The position numbers were made by a program, and so were the translations under genes. 64,000 bases of DNA from Parasegetibacter sp. NRK P23 (GTDB taxonomy: Bacteria > Bacteroidota > Bacteroidia > Chitinophagales > Chitinophagaceae): contig NZ_JAMDLG010000001.1 of assembly GCF_023721715.1 (NCBI RefSeq), positions 1,713,784 through 1,777,783 on the forward strand, written 5' to 3'. Below are positions 42,394 through 50,511 of this stretch, piece by piece. Within the stretch, counting starts at the first letter, position 1, and each line of letters begins with the position of its first letter. The notes under the pieces are model-generated. The model did no database searches. It worked only from the letters and a program-made list of their open reading frames with translations, and was not told the origin of the DNA.

Positions 42394-43203
42394 TTAGAGA
42401 AACAGTGGTAACTGAATGGGTTTGGAGGGGATGGATACATTGCCGATATGAAACAGCGGCGTTTCCTCAAATCTTGACGCCAGTACGATTTCGGTAGCGC
42501 CCGCATGTTGTTTGAACAGTTGCAATGCCTGTTCCGGGTCGTTGTTGTCCCTGCTGAGGTGGGAGAGAAAAACATGGCTCATAAAAGTCGGTCTTTCCTT
42601 TGTAAAAAGTTCCAGCGCCTGTTTGTTGGACAAATGTCCGTTGCCGCCCTTTATCCTGCGCTTCAGGTGGTAAGGATAACGGCCATTTTCCAGCATCTCC
42701 TCATCATAATTGGTTTCGAGGAACACGGCGTGGCATTGTCGGAAATGGTGGATTACATTGGCACAGGGAAACCCGATATCGGTGAATACGCCCACCACTA
42801 TTCCATTGCATTGAATGCAGAAACTGTGTGGTTCTGCCGCATCGTGCAGTTTCGGGAACGGGATCACCCGGAGCTGGCCGATCGTAACAGGTTGGTTGGC
42901 GCTGAAATGCCTTATGGAACTGGCTTCCAGTTTAAGCGCACTTCCGGAAAGCGTGCCCTTCGTGATGTAAACCGGGAAACCATATTTTTTCACGAGCATT
43001 TCGAGCCCCCGGATATGGTCGGAATGTTCGTGTGAAATAAAAACGGCCCTAATCCGGTTCATATTCAACCCCAGCCTGTTCATCCTTCTTTCCGTTTCCC
43101 TGCAGGAAATACCGGCATCTACAAGAATAGCATCTTGTTCATTGCCGATATAATAACAATTTCCGTTGCTGCCGGAGTTGAGGGAAGTAATGGAAAGACT
43201 CAT
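42394..43203 (-). CDS. Metallo-beta-lactamase fold hydrolase (YycJ-like)
   Basis: 269 residues. SITSLNSGSNGNCYYIGNEQDAILVDAGISCRETERRM opens the fold, followed by the metal motif ISHEHSDHIRGLEML (HxHxDH), HDAAEPHSF, VFTDIGFPC and HVFLSHLSRDNNDPEQA. The pattern is that of YycJ/WalJ-type single-domain exonuclease-like hydrolases of the MBL superfamily, thought to act on DNA or signal molecules. Cytosolic, single gene. ATG 43203 gives the canonical MSLSITSLNSGS start. It converges on the sigma-factor gene with 23 nt between. Confidence 0.9.
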   Translation of the reverse strand: MSLSITSLNSGSNGNCYYIGNEQDAILVDAGISCRETERRMNRLGLNMNRIRAVFISHEHSDHIRGLEMLVKKYGFPVYITKGTLSGSALKLEASSIRHFSANQPVTIGQLRVIPFPKLHDAAEPHSFCIQCNGIVVGVFTDIGFPCANVIHHFRQCHAVFLETNYDEEMLENGRYPYHLKRRIKGGNGHLSNKQALELFTKERPTFMSHVFLSHLSRDNNDPEQALQLFKQHAGATEIVLASRFEETPLFHIGNVSIPSKPIQLPLFL

Positions 43204-43244
43204 ACTGCAAAGAAAATTCAATTCCGGCTATTCCGGAACGGATT

Positions 43245-43547
43245 TTATACACTAGCCTTCACAACGTAACAGAGTGTGATGAGCAGGAACAGTACAAATA
43301 CGGCCACACGGAAAGTGCCGTTTAGAGGTGGGTGCAACGACGATTCAGGAGCTTTATTGACGGTTTCAGCACAACCAAATGTATCGGCGGCAACCATTTC
43401 TTTGAGTTCATCCAGTTGGTTGGCGGGAGTCCAGTTTTTGAGGCCTGGTTTCCAGATCAGCGTATGCCGTTCCAGTTTACCTTTCAATTCCTCCCGGGCG
43501 TAGGGGCCTGATTCAATATTTCCATCATGTAGAAAATAGGTCTTCAT
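43245..43547 (-). CDS. GYF_2 (DUF4339) domain membrane protein
   Basis: 100 residues. The N-terminal GYF_2 module (about 1-55) reads KTYFLHDGNIESGPYAREELKGKLERHTLIWKPGLKNWTPANQLDELKEM, with the GP[FY]-L/W pattern. A single C-terminal membrane helix (FRVAVFVLFLLITLCYVV) anchors it. Such proteins are small, of unknown function, and may bind proline-rich partners. It lies 41 nt upstream of the MBL-hydrolase gene on the same strand and may share its transcript. Confidence 0.85.
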   Translation of the reverse strand: MKTYFLHDGNIESGPYAREELKGKLERHTLIWKPGLKNWTPANQLDELKEMVAADTFGCAETVNKAPESSLHPPLNGTFRVAVFVLFLLITLCYVVKASV

Positions 43548-43787
43548 AAGAGTGATTCATCATTCCGGTAGATATAAACTCTTATGGAGCATTATTATTG
43601 TGTTGGTGCCCAAACAAATGTAAATACGGATTGGTCGTAAGGGGATAAGTGTAAAAACTTAGGGTAGGGTTAAGCGGTAGTTAACAACCCGTTAAAAGTA
43701 GTGCTTGCAAATAATTAGCGGCATCTTCGTACAACGAAATACCCCTGTTTTCGCCCCCTGAAATTTTTCTCCCTGACCGTCCACCAA
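43548..43787 (+). ncRNA. Candidate small RNA or leader, ended by the hairpin at 43788-43845
   Basis: No ORF of note in either direction. A near -7 element CATCTTCG (43722-43729), with a TTG at 43705-43707 fourteen bases before it, is followed about 60 nt later by a strong hairpin with a T-run on the plus strand. The flanking genes both read leftward, so this rightward terminator has no protein gene to serve. A transcript of roughly 110 nt from about 43736 is proposed. No known RNA family was recognised and the start is uncertain. Confidence 0.35.
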
Positions 43788-43845
43788 ATCGGGACCACCG
43801 CGGTAACACACGTAACCAGTTTTACCGCGGCCCCGATCTTTTTTT
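43788..43845 (+). terminator. Strong rightward terminator with no known upstream gene
   Basis: ATCGGG (43788-43793) pairs with CCCGAT (43832-43837) and, inside a small internal loop, CCGCGGTAA (43798-43806) pairs with TTACCGCGG (43822-43830). The stem is followed by CTTTTTTT, overlapping the stop codon of the leftward GH43 gene. On the minus strand no T-run follows, so it works rightward. Confidence 0.8.
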
Positions 43846-44824
43846 ATTTGATTTTCATGGGCAGAACGCCTTCAAAACTGATCTTCACCGGCTCAATTGT
43901 GCCGTCTTCATTGAACTTCATTTCTTCTATGCAGGTAACCCGGTGGTTGGCATGTGTTTCTTCCAGCGGCCTCCGGTGGTAAACGATATACCATTTGTTT
44001 GTTCCCGGCACATTGATCACCGAATGGTGCCCTGCGCCTCTGGCAACGGCGGGATCCTGTTGCAATACGGTGCCGATGCGTTGGAAAGGCCCGAAAGGGG
44101 AATCCGCTATTGCGTAAGCTACTCTATAGTCTGGCCCGGTCCAGCCACCTTCCGACCACATAAAATAATACTTCTGATTACGTATAAACATCACCGGTCC
44201 TTCCACATAGCCTTTGGGTGTGATTTCCCGGAACGTGCTGCCGTCGGGCCAGGGGATGAATCCTTTGAAATCGGGTGTTAACCTGGCAATGTTACAGTGG
44301 CCCCAGCCACCGTAAATAATATAGTATGCACCGTCCTTGTCCTGGAATACGAATTGGTCAATAGGTTGGGCGCCGTTCACTACTTCGTTGATGAGTGGTT
44401 TCCCGAGATAGTCTTTGAATGGCCCCTTCGGACTTTTGCCCACAGCTATTCCAATGCCACCTACTTCTCCCGGGTGCACGTCGTTGGCGCTAAAGAAGAA
44501 GTAGTACTTTTTGCCCTTTTTCACCATTGCGGGTGCCCACATGGCTTTTTTCGCCCATTTTACGGCAGCCGTATCCAGGATGGCGGGGTGTTTTGTCCAA
44601 TTGGTGAGATCGTCGGAGGAAAAAGCATCAAAGTGAACCTGCTTTTCGTAAGCATCGGAATAAGTGGGATAAATCCAGTATTTGCGGCCGAAAATCATGC
44701 CTTCGGGATCAGCGTACCAGCCTTTGAAAACGGGATTGCCGGCACGGATGGTATCCGTGGACTGTGCCTGAATGGAGCCCTGTGTGGCAAGCAGTATTAA
44801 GGAGCAGAAGAGTATGCCTTTCAT
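43844..44824 (-). CDS. Secreted glycoside hydrolase family 43 enzyme
   Basis: 326 residues, with a signal peptide (ILFCSLILLATQGSIQAQ). The five-bladed propeller and catalytic triad are visible: the general base Asp in FKGWYADPEGMIFG, the pKa-modulating Asp in QPIDQFVFQDKDGAYYIIYGG, and the general acid Glu in GYVEGPVMF. The terminal GHHSVINVPGTNKWYIVYHRRP is a common GH43 feature. Probable activity is alpha-L-arabinofuranosidase or beta-xylosidase; subfamily not assignable by eye. Monocistronic. The stop codon lies within the T-run of a rightward terminator; no leftward terminator was recognised. Confidence 0.92.
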   Translation of the reverse strand: MKGILFCSLILLATQGSIQAQSTDTIRAGNPVFKGWYADPEGMIFGRKYWIYPTYSDAYEKQVHFDAFSSDDLTNWTKHPAILDTAAVKWAKKAMWAPAMVKKGKKYYFFFSANDVHPGEVGGIGIAVGKSPKGPFKDYLGKPLINEVVNGAQPIDQFVFQDKDGAYYIIYGGWGHCNIARLTPDFKGFIPWPDGSTFREITPKGYVEGPVMFIRNQKYYFMWSEGGWTGPDYRVAYAIADSPFGPFQRIGTVLQQDPAVARGAGHHSVINVPGTNKWYIVYHRRPLEETHANHRVTCIEEMKFNEDGTIEPVKISFEGVLPMKIK

Positions 44825-44935
44825 CTGTAGGAGTTTGCGGCAAGTTAGCGCAAGGTATTCGTAAACATTTCAATCAGAGTGTTAATGGCGGGCTTCAATA
44901 GGTGTTTTTCTTCCCACCATCAGTTAAAATACGGG

Positions 44936-44966
44936 TTGTTGTGCCGGATCGGGCTTCCTAACTTTA
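44936..44966 (+). promoter_or_regulatory. Promoter of the aminopeptidase P gene (-33 TTG, -7 TAACTTTA)
   Basis: TTG at 44936-44938, a 20-base spacer, then TAACTTTA at 44959-44966. The spacing matches the Bacteroidota consensus, with one mismatch in the -7 box. The ATG is at 44985. Confidence 0.5.
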
Positions 44967-44984
44967 CGGCTCAATCGAAAATGT

Positions 44985-46379
44985 ATGCATTTCAAATTGT
45001 TTGCGAAAGAGATTTACCAGAACAGGAGGAGCGCGTTGGCGAAAGCGGTTAAAGGACTGATCGTATTGTGCGGGAATGAAGAAACGGGGATGAATTACAG
45101 GGATAACTGGTATCCGTTCAGGCAAGACAGTAGCTTTTTGTATTATTTCGGACTTGACGTGGCAGGGCTTAACGCCATCATTGATACGGAAACGGGGGAA
45201 GAAGTGATTTTCGGAAATGATGCCGGGATAGATGATATCATCTGGACAGGACCGCTTCCCAGTGTGGGAGAAATGGCGGAAGCGGTGGGCGTGAAGCGTA
45301 CTGCTCCCGCGAAAGAGGCGGGTGCATATATTCAGCAGGCGCTGAAGAAAGGGCAGAAGGTGCATATACTGCCGCCATACAGGTTCGCCAACCGGTTAAG
45401 GCTGGCGGAGTGGCTGAATTTAACCGCTAAGGAAGTGGATGGTATTGTTTCGGAGGAATTGATCAGGGCGGTGGTACAACAACGAAGCATCAAATCTGCG
45501 GAAGAAATAAAAGAGATAGAAGAAGCCGTTACCATCAGCGCCGAAATGCACCTTACCGCGATGCGTTACGCCGGAACAGGAATGAAGGAATATGAAGTGG
45601 CCGCGAAAGTGCAGGAGACGGCTTTTGCCCATGGAAGCAGGTTGGCTTATCCGATCATCCTTACGGTTGAAGGACAAACACTGCATAACCATTATTACGG
45701 CAATACGCTGAAGCCCGGCAATATGGTGCTGGTGGATGCTGGCGCCGAAAACGCCATGCACTATGCCGGTGATCTTACCAGGACGTTTCCGGCGGGTAAA
45801 TTATTCTCTTCCAGGCAACGGGAGGTATACCAGGCTGTTTTAGATGCGCTGGAACATGCCGCGGCGCTTCTTAAACCGGGCATTCCGTTTCTTGATGTGC
45901 ACAACAAAGCGTGTGAAAAACTGGTAGAGGGGCTGGTTGCCATCGGACTGATGAAGGGTGATCCGGCGGAAGCCGTGGCCGCAGGGGCGCACACCTTGTT
46001 CTTTCAATGCGGGCTGGGGCATATGATGGGCCTGGATGTGCATGATATGGAAGACCTCGGCGAGCAATACGTTGGTTACAATGATAGTTTGAAGAAGAGC
46101 ACCGCTTTCGGCTGGAAATCGTTAAGGTTGGGAAAACCACTGGAAGAAGGATTTGTGCTTACGGTTGAACCCGGTGTTTATTGCATTCCTGAACTCATCG
46201 ACCGATGGAAAGCGGAAAACAAACTGGAAGTGTTTATCAACTACAATGTTGTGAATGAATACAGGGATTTTACAGGTATAAGGATAGAAGACAATTACCT
46301 GATCACTTCCAATGGATCCAAAAGATTGGGGAAATATTGCCCGAAAACGATAGCTGAAGTTGAGGCGATCCGGGAATAA
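44985..46379 (+). CDS. Aminopeptidase P family metallopeptidase (Xaa-Pro)
   Basis: 464 residues, M24B fold. The N-terminal creatinase-like domain has FRQDSSFLYYFGLD and an acidic loop (DTETGEEVIFGNDAGIDDIIWTGP). The C-terminal pita-bread domain carries the dimetal ligands: HNHYYGNTLKPGNMVLVDAGAENAMHYAGDLTRTFP (Asp, Asp), GLGHMMGLDVHD (His), FVLTVEPGVYCIPE (Glu) and GIRIEDNYLIT (Glu). It removes N-terminal residues preceding proline. No signal peptide, so it is cytosolic and fits peptide recycling with the M1 and M28 enzymes in the window. Single gene with its own promoter. Confidence 0.95.
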   Translation: MHFKLFAKEIYQNRRSALAKAVKGLIVLCGNEETGMNYRDNWYPFRQDSSFLYYFGLDVAGLNAIIDTETGEEVIFGNDAGIDDIIWTGPLPSVGEMAEAVGVKRTAPAKEAGAYIQQALKKGQKVHILPPYRFANRLRLAEWLNLTAKEVDGIVSEELIRAVVQQRSIKSAEEIKEIEEAVTISAEMHLTAMRYAGTGMKEYEVAAKVQETAFAHGSRLAYPIILTVEGQTLHNHYYGNTLKPGNMVLVDAGAENAMHYAGDLTRTFPAGKLFSSRQREVYQAVLDALEHAAALLKPGIPFLDVHNKACEKLVEGLVAIGLMKGDPAEAVAAGAHTLFFQCGLGHMMGLDVHDMEDLGEQYVGYNDSLKKSTAFGWKSLRLGKPLEEGFVLTVEPGVYCIPELIDRWKAENKLEVFINYNVVNEYRDFTGIRIEDNYLITSNGSKRLGKYCPKTIAEVEAIRE

Positions 46380-46481
46380 ATGTTGCGGGGATGCAAGCTG
46401 CATTCTTTTAAATATTTGGTTTCAAGCAGGTTAGGTTTTGGCATATTTTTTTAACAAATGCTATGAACAAAACCTGAAACA

Positions 46482-46625
46482 ATGAAAACAATACCGGAAA
46501 ATAGCAAGAAAAAAATGATTGCCGGGCGCGATCATTTTAGTTTGGGAAAAGTGGTTACGGTAGGTGTGCTTATTGTGACGTTCCTCCTGTCCATGGGGTA
46601 TGTGTTCATTAGTGGGTATGAATAA
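46482..46625 (+). CDS. Short single-helix membrane protein
   Basis: A 47-codon frame: a basic N-terminus (MKTIPENSKKKMIAGRDHFSLGK) followed by one hydrophobic helix (VVTVGVLIVTFLLSMGYVFI) and SGYE. Positive-inside layout and a proper stop argue for a real small membrane protein, although nothing else supports it. I do not recognise the family. It lies 87 nt upstream of the L,D-transpeptidase gene on the same strand and may be co-transcribed with it. Confidence 0.45.
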   Translation: MKTIPENSKKKMIAGRDHFSLGKVVTVGVLIVTFLLSMGYVFISGYE

Positions 46626-46712
46626 TTTGGGGGGCACGCTTGGAGCCACGACCACGACTAAGTATGCCGTTAACTGAAATACCTGCGGCACGGGATTTGA
46701 AAAGTGTGGGAT

Positions 46713-48260
46713 ATGAAGAAAATTACCGCAGGCATAGCCCTGATCCTTCTGATCATCAGTAGTTCAGGTTGTAACAACAGTGATGATAAGACATCCGCAT
46801 CCGGAAGAAAGGTCGCTGTAAGAGACACCAGCATTACCCGAAACAATGCAAGTAATCCGCACTTTCTGGACAGTGCAAAACTTGAAAGCTTCATCGCCGA
46901 ACAGGCGTTGAACGACTCACTGGCCGACGGAATGAGGAGTTTTTACAACAACCGTAATTTCCAGTTCGCATGGATTGGAAATGATGGCCTTACCGAACAG
47001 GCGTTGTTGTTTAAGAGTATGTACGACTTCGGAAACGACAGCAGCACTGCCAGGAAAAAACTGGACAAACAACTGGATGCCCTCACCACGGAGACTGCAT
47101 TAAGACCAGCTACCCACCTCAAGACTGAACTCATGCTTACCTGGCGCTTCGTTCAGTACACGGATCATGTTTTTAAAACTGAAGAGGAAAGAAACAAAGT
47201 ACTGGAAACCTTTGTGCCACGCAAAAGAATGCCTGTTCAGGAAATCGCCGTATCTGTAAGTGATGAAAAAGAAATGCCTACAGCGGCTTTTTCAAAACTT
47301 GCCGAACAGATCAGGAGATATTCGGATATCGTTGCGAAAGGCGGATGGAAAAATGTAGCCGCCGTGAACGATATACCAGGTATCAAGAAGCGCCTTGCCG
47401 TTTCAGGAGAATATACGGGTAAGGACTCTTCAGCTGAAATGAATACAGCATTGCAACAGGCGATCATGCATTTTCAAACCAATCACGGGTTTAATCCTAC
47501 CGGGAAAATCAATGATGAACAGTTAAAGGAAATGAATATTCCTGCTGAAAAAAGACTGGAAACATTATTGATTAACCTTGAAAGAACGCGTTGGATGCCT
47601 GAGCATGCCAAGGGAAGATCAGTGTTGGTTAATATCCCTGAATTCAGGTTGCACGCCTGGAATGAAAAAGATACCGCCTTCACGATGAATGTGGTGGTAG
47701 GTAAAGAAGCGAATGGCACCCTTCTTTTTGCGAGTACGTTAAATAATGTGGTATTCAGTCCTTACTGGAACGTGCCGCGGAGTATCGTTAAAAACGAACT
47801 GCTGCCTGCCATGGAAAAGAACAAGGACTACTTGAAGGAAAAGAATATGGAAATTACGGGTGAGGAAAATGGACTTCCGGTGATCCGGCAGTTGCCTGGT
47901 GAAGGTAATGCGCTGGGCAAAGTGAAGTTCCTGTTCCCCAACGCGTTCAATATTTATTTCCACGATAGCCCGGAAAAACATCTTTTCAACAAAGAAGACA
48001 GGGCTTACAGCCACGGCTGCATCCGTTTGGCCGATCCTGCGAAAATGGCGCGTTTCTGTTTGGAAGGAATGAATGAGTGGGACGATCAAAAGATCAATAC
48101 CGCAATGAACAGCGGCGAAGAGAAATACATTAAAATGAAACGTCCTGTGCAGGTGCAGATAGCTTATTATACCGCATGGGTGGATGAAAAAGGAATGCTC
48201 AACTTCCGCAACGATATTTACGGACACGACGCGGAAAGCGCCAGGCATCTATTCTTATAA
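46713..48260 (+). CDS. L,D-transpeptidase, YcbB type, lipoprotein
   Basis: 515 residues. A lipoprotein signal (IALILLIISSSGC) places it at the cell envelope. A scaffold region (about 50-230) is followed by a peptidoglycan-binding-like helix bundle (ALQQAIMHFQTNHGFNPTGKINDEQLKEMNIP) and the YkuD catalytic domain (about 290-450) with RSVLVNIPEFRLHAWNEKDTAFTMNVVVGK, FSPYWNVPRSIVKNELLP and the active-site motif AYSHGCIRLADP (His, Cys, Arg). It probably forms 3-3 cross-links in peptidoglycan and/or attaches proteins. GTG 46704 is a possible but less likely start. A terminator follows. Confidence 0.93.
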   Translation: MKKITAGIALILLIISSSGCNNSDDKTSASGRKVAVRDTSITRNNASNPHFLDSAKLESFIAEQALNDSLADGMRSFYNNRNFQFAWIGNDGLTEQALLFKSMYDFGNDSSTARKKLDKQLDALTTETALRPATHLKTELMLTWRFVQYTDHVFKTEEERNKVLETFVPRKRMPVQEIAVSVSDEKEMPTAAFSKLAEQIRRYSDIVAKGGWKNVAAVNDIPGIKKRLAVSGEYTGKDSSAEMNTALQQAIMHFQTNHGFNPTGKINDEQLKEMNIPAEKRLETLLINLERTRWMPEHAKGRSVLVNIPEFRLHAWNEKDTAFTMNVVVGKEANGTLLFASTLNNVVFSPYWNVPRSIVKNELLPAMEKNKDYLKEKNMEITGEENGLPVIRQLPGEGNALGKVKFLFPNAFNIYFHDSPEKHLFNKEDRAYSHGCIRLADPAKMARFCLEGMNEWDDQKINTAMNSGEEKYIKMKRPVQVQIAYYTAWVDEKGMLNFRNDIYGHDAESARHLFL

Positions 48261-48280
48261 GCTGCATAAGTTGTAAAATA

Positions 48281-48311
48281 AAAAAACTCCGGAATGTTCC
48301 GGAGCTTTTTT
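48281..48311. terminator. Bidirectional terminator between convergent genes
   Basis: CTCCGGAA and TTCCGGAG form a compact 8-bp stem with a TG loop, with an A-run on the left and a T-run on the right, so it serves both the transpeptidase gene and the leftward lipoprotein gene. Confidence 0.88.
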
Positions 48312-48327
48312 ATTAAGTGAATAGTTG

Positions 48328-48552
48328 TTAACGTGTGGTAGTGTCTGTACGCATAGTATCGGAGCGCAAGCTATCCATGCGCATTTGATTGGCGCTGTCC
48401 ATTGTATTGGTGTCATACGTGGAGTTGGCCGGATCATTCATGCCGGGCGTTGCCGTTGTGCTGTCGGTGTTATCCGCGTTGTCTCTGGCGTTGCCGCAGG
48501 CGGTGACGAGGAATACTGTTGCTGAAAAGGCTGCGATGATTAACTTTTTCAT
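48328..48552 (-). CDS. Small low-complexity lipoprotein
   Basis: 74 residues. The signal peptide MKKLIIAAFSATVFLVTAC ends in a canonical lipobox (LVTAC). The mature part is dominated by Asn, Asp, Ser and Thr (ARDNADNTDSTTATPGMNDPANSTYDTNTMDSANQMRMDSLRSD) and is likely disordered. Small lipoproteins of this kind are common in Chitinophagaceae; function unknown. It is read leftward and shares the terminator at 48281-48311 with the transpeptidase gene. Confidence 0.8.
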   Translation of the reverse strand: MKKLIIAAFSATVFLVTACGNARDNADNTDSTTATPGMNDPANSTYDTNTMDSANQMRMDSLRSDTMRTDTTTR

Positions 48553-48595
48553 GATATCTGAGTTTGTTTGCTAATGAAATTAAAATACCGTGCCT

Positions 48596-49441
48596 TTAGC
48601 CGTTGAGCACATAGCCTCCGTTGGGGTGTATCACCTGCCCGGATATGTAGCTGGCGTCTTCAGAGGCCAGGAATACAAAGGCGGGGGCTACTTCGGCCGG
48701 TTGTCCTGCTCTTCCCATCGGGGTATCCTGTCCAAATTTCTTTACATGTTCCGCATCGAATGTGGAAGGGATGAGCGGTGTCCAGATAGGACCAGGCGCC
48801 ACGCCGTTGACACGGATGCCTTTATCGGCGAGGGAAGCGGCCAGAGCCCGGGTAAAAGATACAATGGCCCCTTTAGTGGAGGAGTAATCTATAAGTTTTG
48901 GATTCCCTTTATACGCCGTTACGGAAGTGGTATTGATGATGTTGCAGCCTGGTTTGAAATGGGGTACACACGCTTTCGTGAGGTAGAACATGGAGAAGAT
49001 GTTCGTGGTGAAAGTCTTTGTGAGTTGCTCAGCTGAGATTTCACGAATATCATCTTTGGGGTGCTGTTCTGCGGCGTTGTTGACCAGGATATCTATTTTG
49101 CCGAAAACGGCTATTGTTTTTTCAACGATATCTTTACAAACCGCTTCATCGCCGATGTCTCCGGCAAAAAGCAGCGCTTTGCGCCCTTTTTCTTCCACAA
49201 GTTTACGGGTGGTTTCCGCATCCTCCTCATTTTCATGGTAACATATGACCACATCCGCGCCATGTCGTGCAAAATGCACCGCTACCGCGCGGCCAATACC
49301 ACTATCTCCCCCGGTAATAATGGCCACTTTATCCAGGAGTTTCTGAGTTTGAAGATCGTATGCCCGCTCGTATTCGGGCTGAATATTCATGTCCTGCTCC
49401 TTATCCGTATCCTTTTCGATAAATTCTTTTGTTGTTGGCAT
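48596..49441 (-). CDS. SDR family oxidoreductase, general-stress type
   Basis: 281 residues. An N-terminal extension with an acidic stretch (KEFIEKDTDKEQDMNIQPEYERAYDLQTQKL) precedes the Rossmann motif TGGDSGIGRA. Other marks are NNAAEQHP, INTTSVTAYKG (Ser), YSSTKGAIVSFTRALA (Tyr-Lys) and IRVNGVAPGPIWTPLIPSTF. The TGGDSGIGRA opening and VICYHENEEDAETT loop match YghA/YhdF-type SDRs, thought to be stress-linked aldehyde or alcohol oxidoreductases. The start ATG 49441 gives MPTTKEF. Substrate unknown. Confidence 0.92.
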   Translation of the reverse strand: MPTTKEFIEKDTDKEQDMNIQPEYERAYDLQTQKLLDKVAIITGGDSGIGRAVAVHFARHGADVVICYHENEEDAETTRKLVEEKGRKALLFAGDIGDEAVCKDIVEKTIAVFGKIDILVNNAAEQHPKDDIREISAEQLTKTFTTNIFSMFYLTKACVPHFKPGCNIINTTSVTAYKGNPKLIDYSSTKGAIVSFTRALAASLADKGIRVNGVAPGPIWTPLIPSTFDAEHVKKFGQDTPMGRAGQPAEVAPAFVFLASEDASYISGQVIHPNGGYVLNG

Positions 49442-49590
49442 ATACACGTATTTATTGGTGAACAATAGGAGAACCGCTTAAAAAAATATGCCATCGGGAG
49501 GTAATTCTGTGCCCAAAAGCCCTGGGCAAGGAAAGATTTAAAGCCGGTAAAAGATGAATTCGTAAATTGTTTGCGCTAAAATGCTTGCGG

Positions 49591-50511
49591 ATGAAAACGT
49601 TACGATCTGTTTTTTTAAAGTTATCCTTCCTGATGATGTCTGTTGCTTGTAATACAAATAGCCAGGCCCAGCAAGGGCTGGAAATCCCGCTTTGGCCGCA
49701 GGGCGTACCTGATTCCAATGGAATTGCCGAACCCGAGCTGAAGGAAAATGGCAGGGTCAGGAACGTAACCACTCCAACTTTATATGTTTACCTTCCTGCC
49801 GGTGATGTCTCGAAAAAGAATATCCCGGCAGTAGTGATCTGCCCCGGCGGCGGATACAGCATTCTCGCCATCGACCATGAAGGACACGAGTTTGCAAAGT
49901 GGTTGAACGACCGGGGCATAGCCGCCTTCGTATTGAAATACAGGCTTCCGAATAAGCACAGTTTTATTCCGCTGGAAGATGTGCAACAGGCAATGCGGCT
50001 GGTGCGGTCAAAAGCTAGGCAGTGGAATGTAGATCCGAAAAGAGTAGGCGTAGCCGGGTTTTCAGCAGGCGGACACCTGGCGGCAAGCCTTTCCGTATTG
50101 TATAAAGAAACGCCGTTAAAAAATGATCCGCTTAAAAAGTTTACGGCAAGACCCGATTTCAGCATTTTAATTTATCCTGTTATTTCCATGGAAACTGCCG
50201 TCACACACGCTGGTTCAAGGAACCAGTTGCTCGGGAACCAGCCCGATCCCGTCCTTGAACAACAATTCACCACCTGGAAACAAATCGATAAAAAAACACC
50301 ACCGGCATTCCTGGCGCACAGCCTGGACGATAAAGCCGTTCCAATTGAGAACAGCCGCCTTTACCGTGATGCTCTGCAGCGCCTGAAAATACGGACCGAA
50401 CTATTAGAACTTCCTACCGGTGGCCATGGATGGGGAATGCGCAAAAACGACAATACTTACCAGCAATGGCTGACCGCGTTGGAAAATTGGCTGAAACCTA
50501 TCGTGAAATGA
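49591..50511 (+). CDS. Secreted alpha/beta hydrolase (esterase, BD-FAE/xylanase-esterase type)
   Basis: 306 residues. A lipoprotein-like signal (FLKLSFLMMSVAC) is followed by an alpha/beta hydrolase fold: oxyanion loop VVICPGGGYSILAIDHEGHEFAKWLN, nucleophile GFSAGGHLAASL (GxSxG), acid Asp in HSLDDKAVPIENS, and the terminal His in TGGHGWGM. The pattern matches the Bacteroidetes feruloyl/acetyl xylan esterase family, which removes ester groups from plant polysaccharides. No xylanase lies beside it. ATG 49591 is the second ATG of the frame and fits the signal peptide. It converges, without a gap, on the AsmA gene. Confidence 0.88.
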   Translation: MKTLRSVFLKLSFLMMSVACNTNSQAQQGLEIPLWPQGVPDSNGIAEPELKENGRVRNVTTPTLYVYLPAGDVSKKNIPAVVICPGGGYSILAIDHEGHEFAKWLNDRGIAAFVLKYRLPNKHSFIPLEDVQQAMRLVRSKARQWNVDPKRVGVAGFSAGGHLAASLSVLYKETPLKNDPLKKFTARPDFSILIYPVISMETAVTHAGSRNQLLGNQPDPVLEQQFTTWKQIDKKTPPAFLAHSLDDKAVPIENSRLYRDALQRLKIRTELLELPTGGHGWGMRKNDNTYQQWLTALENWLKPIVK

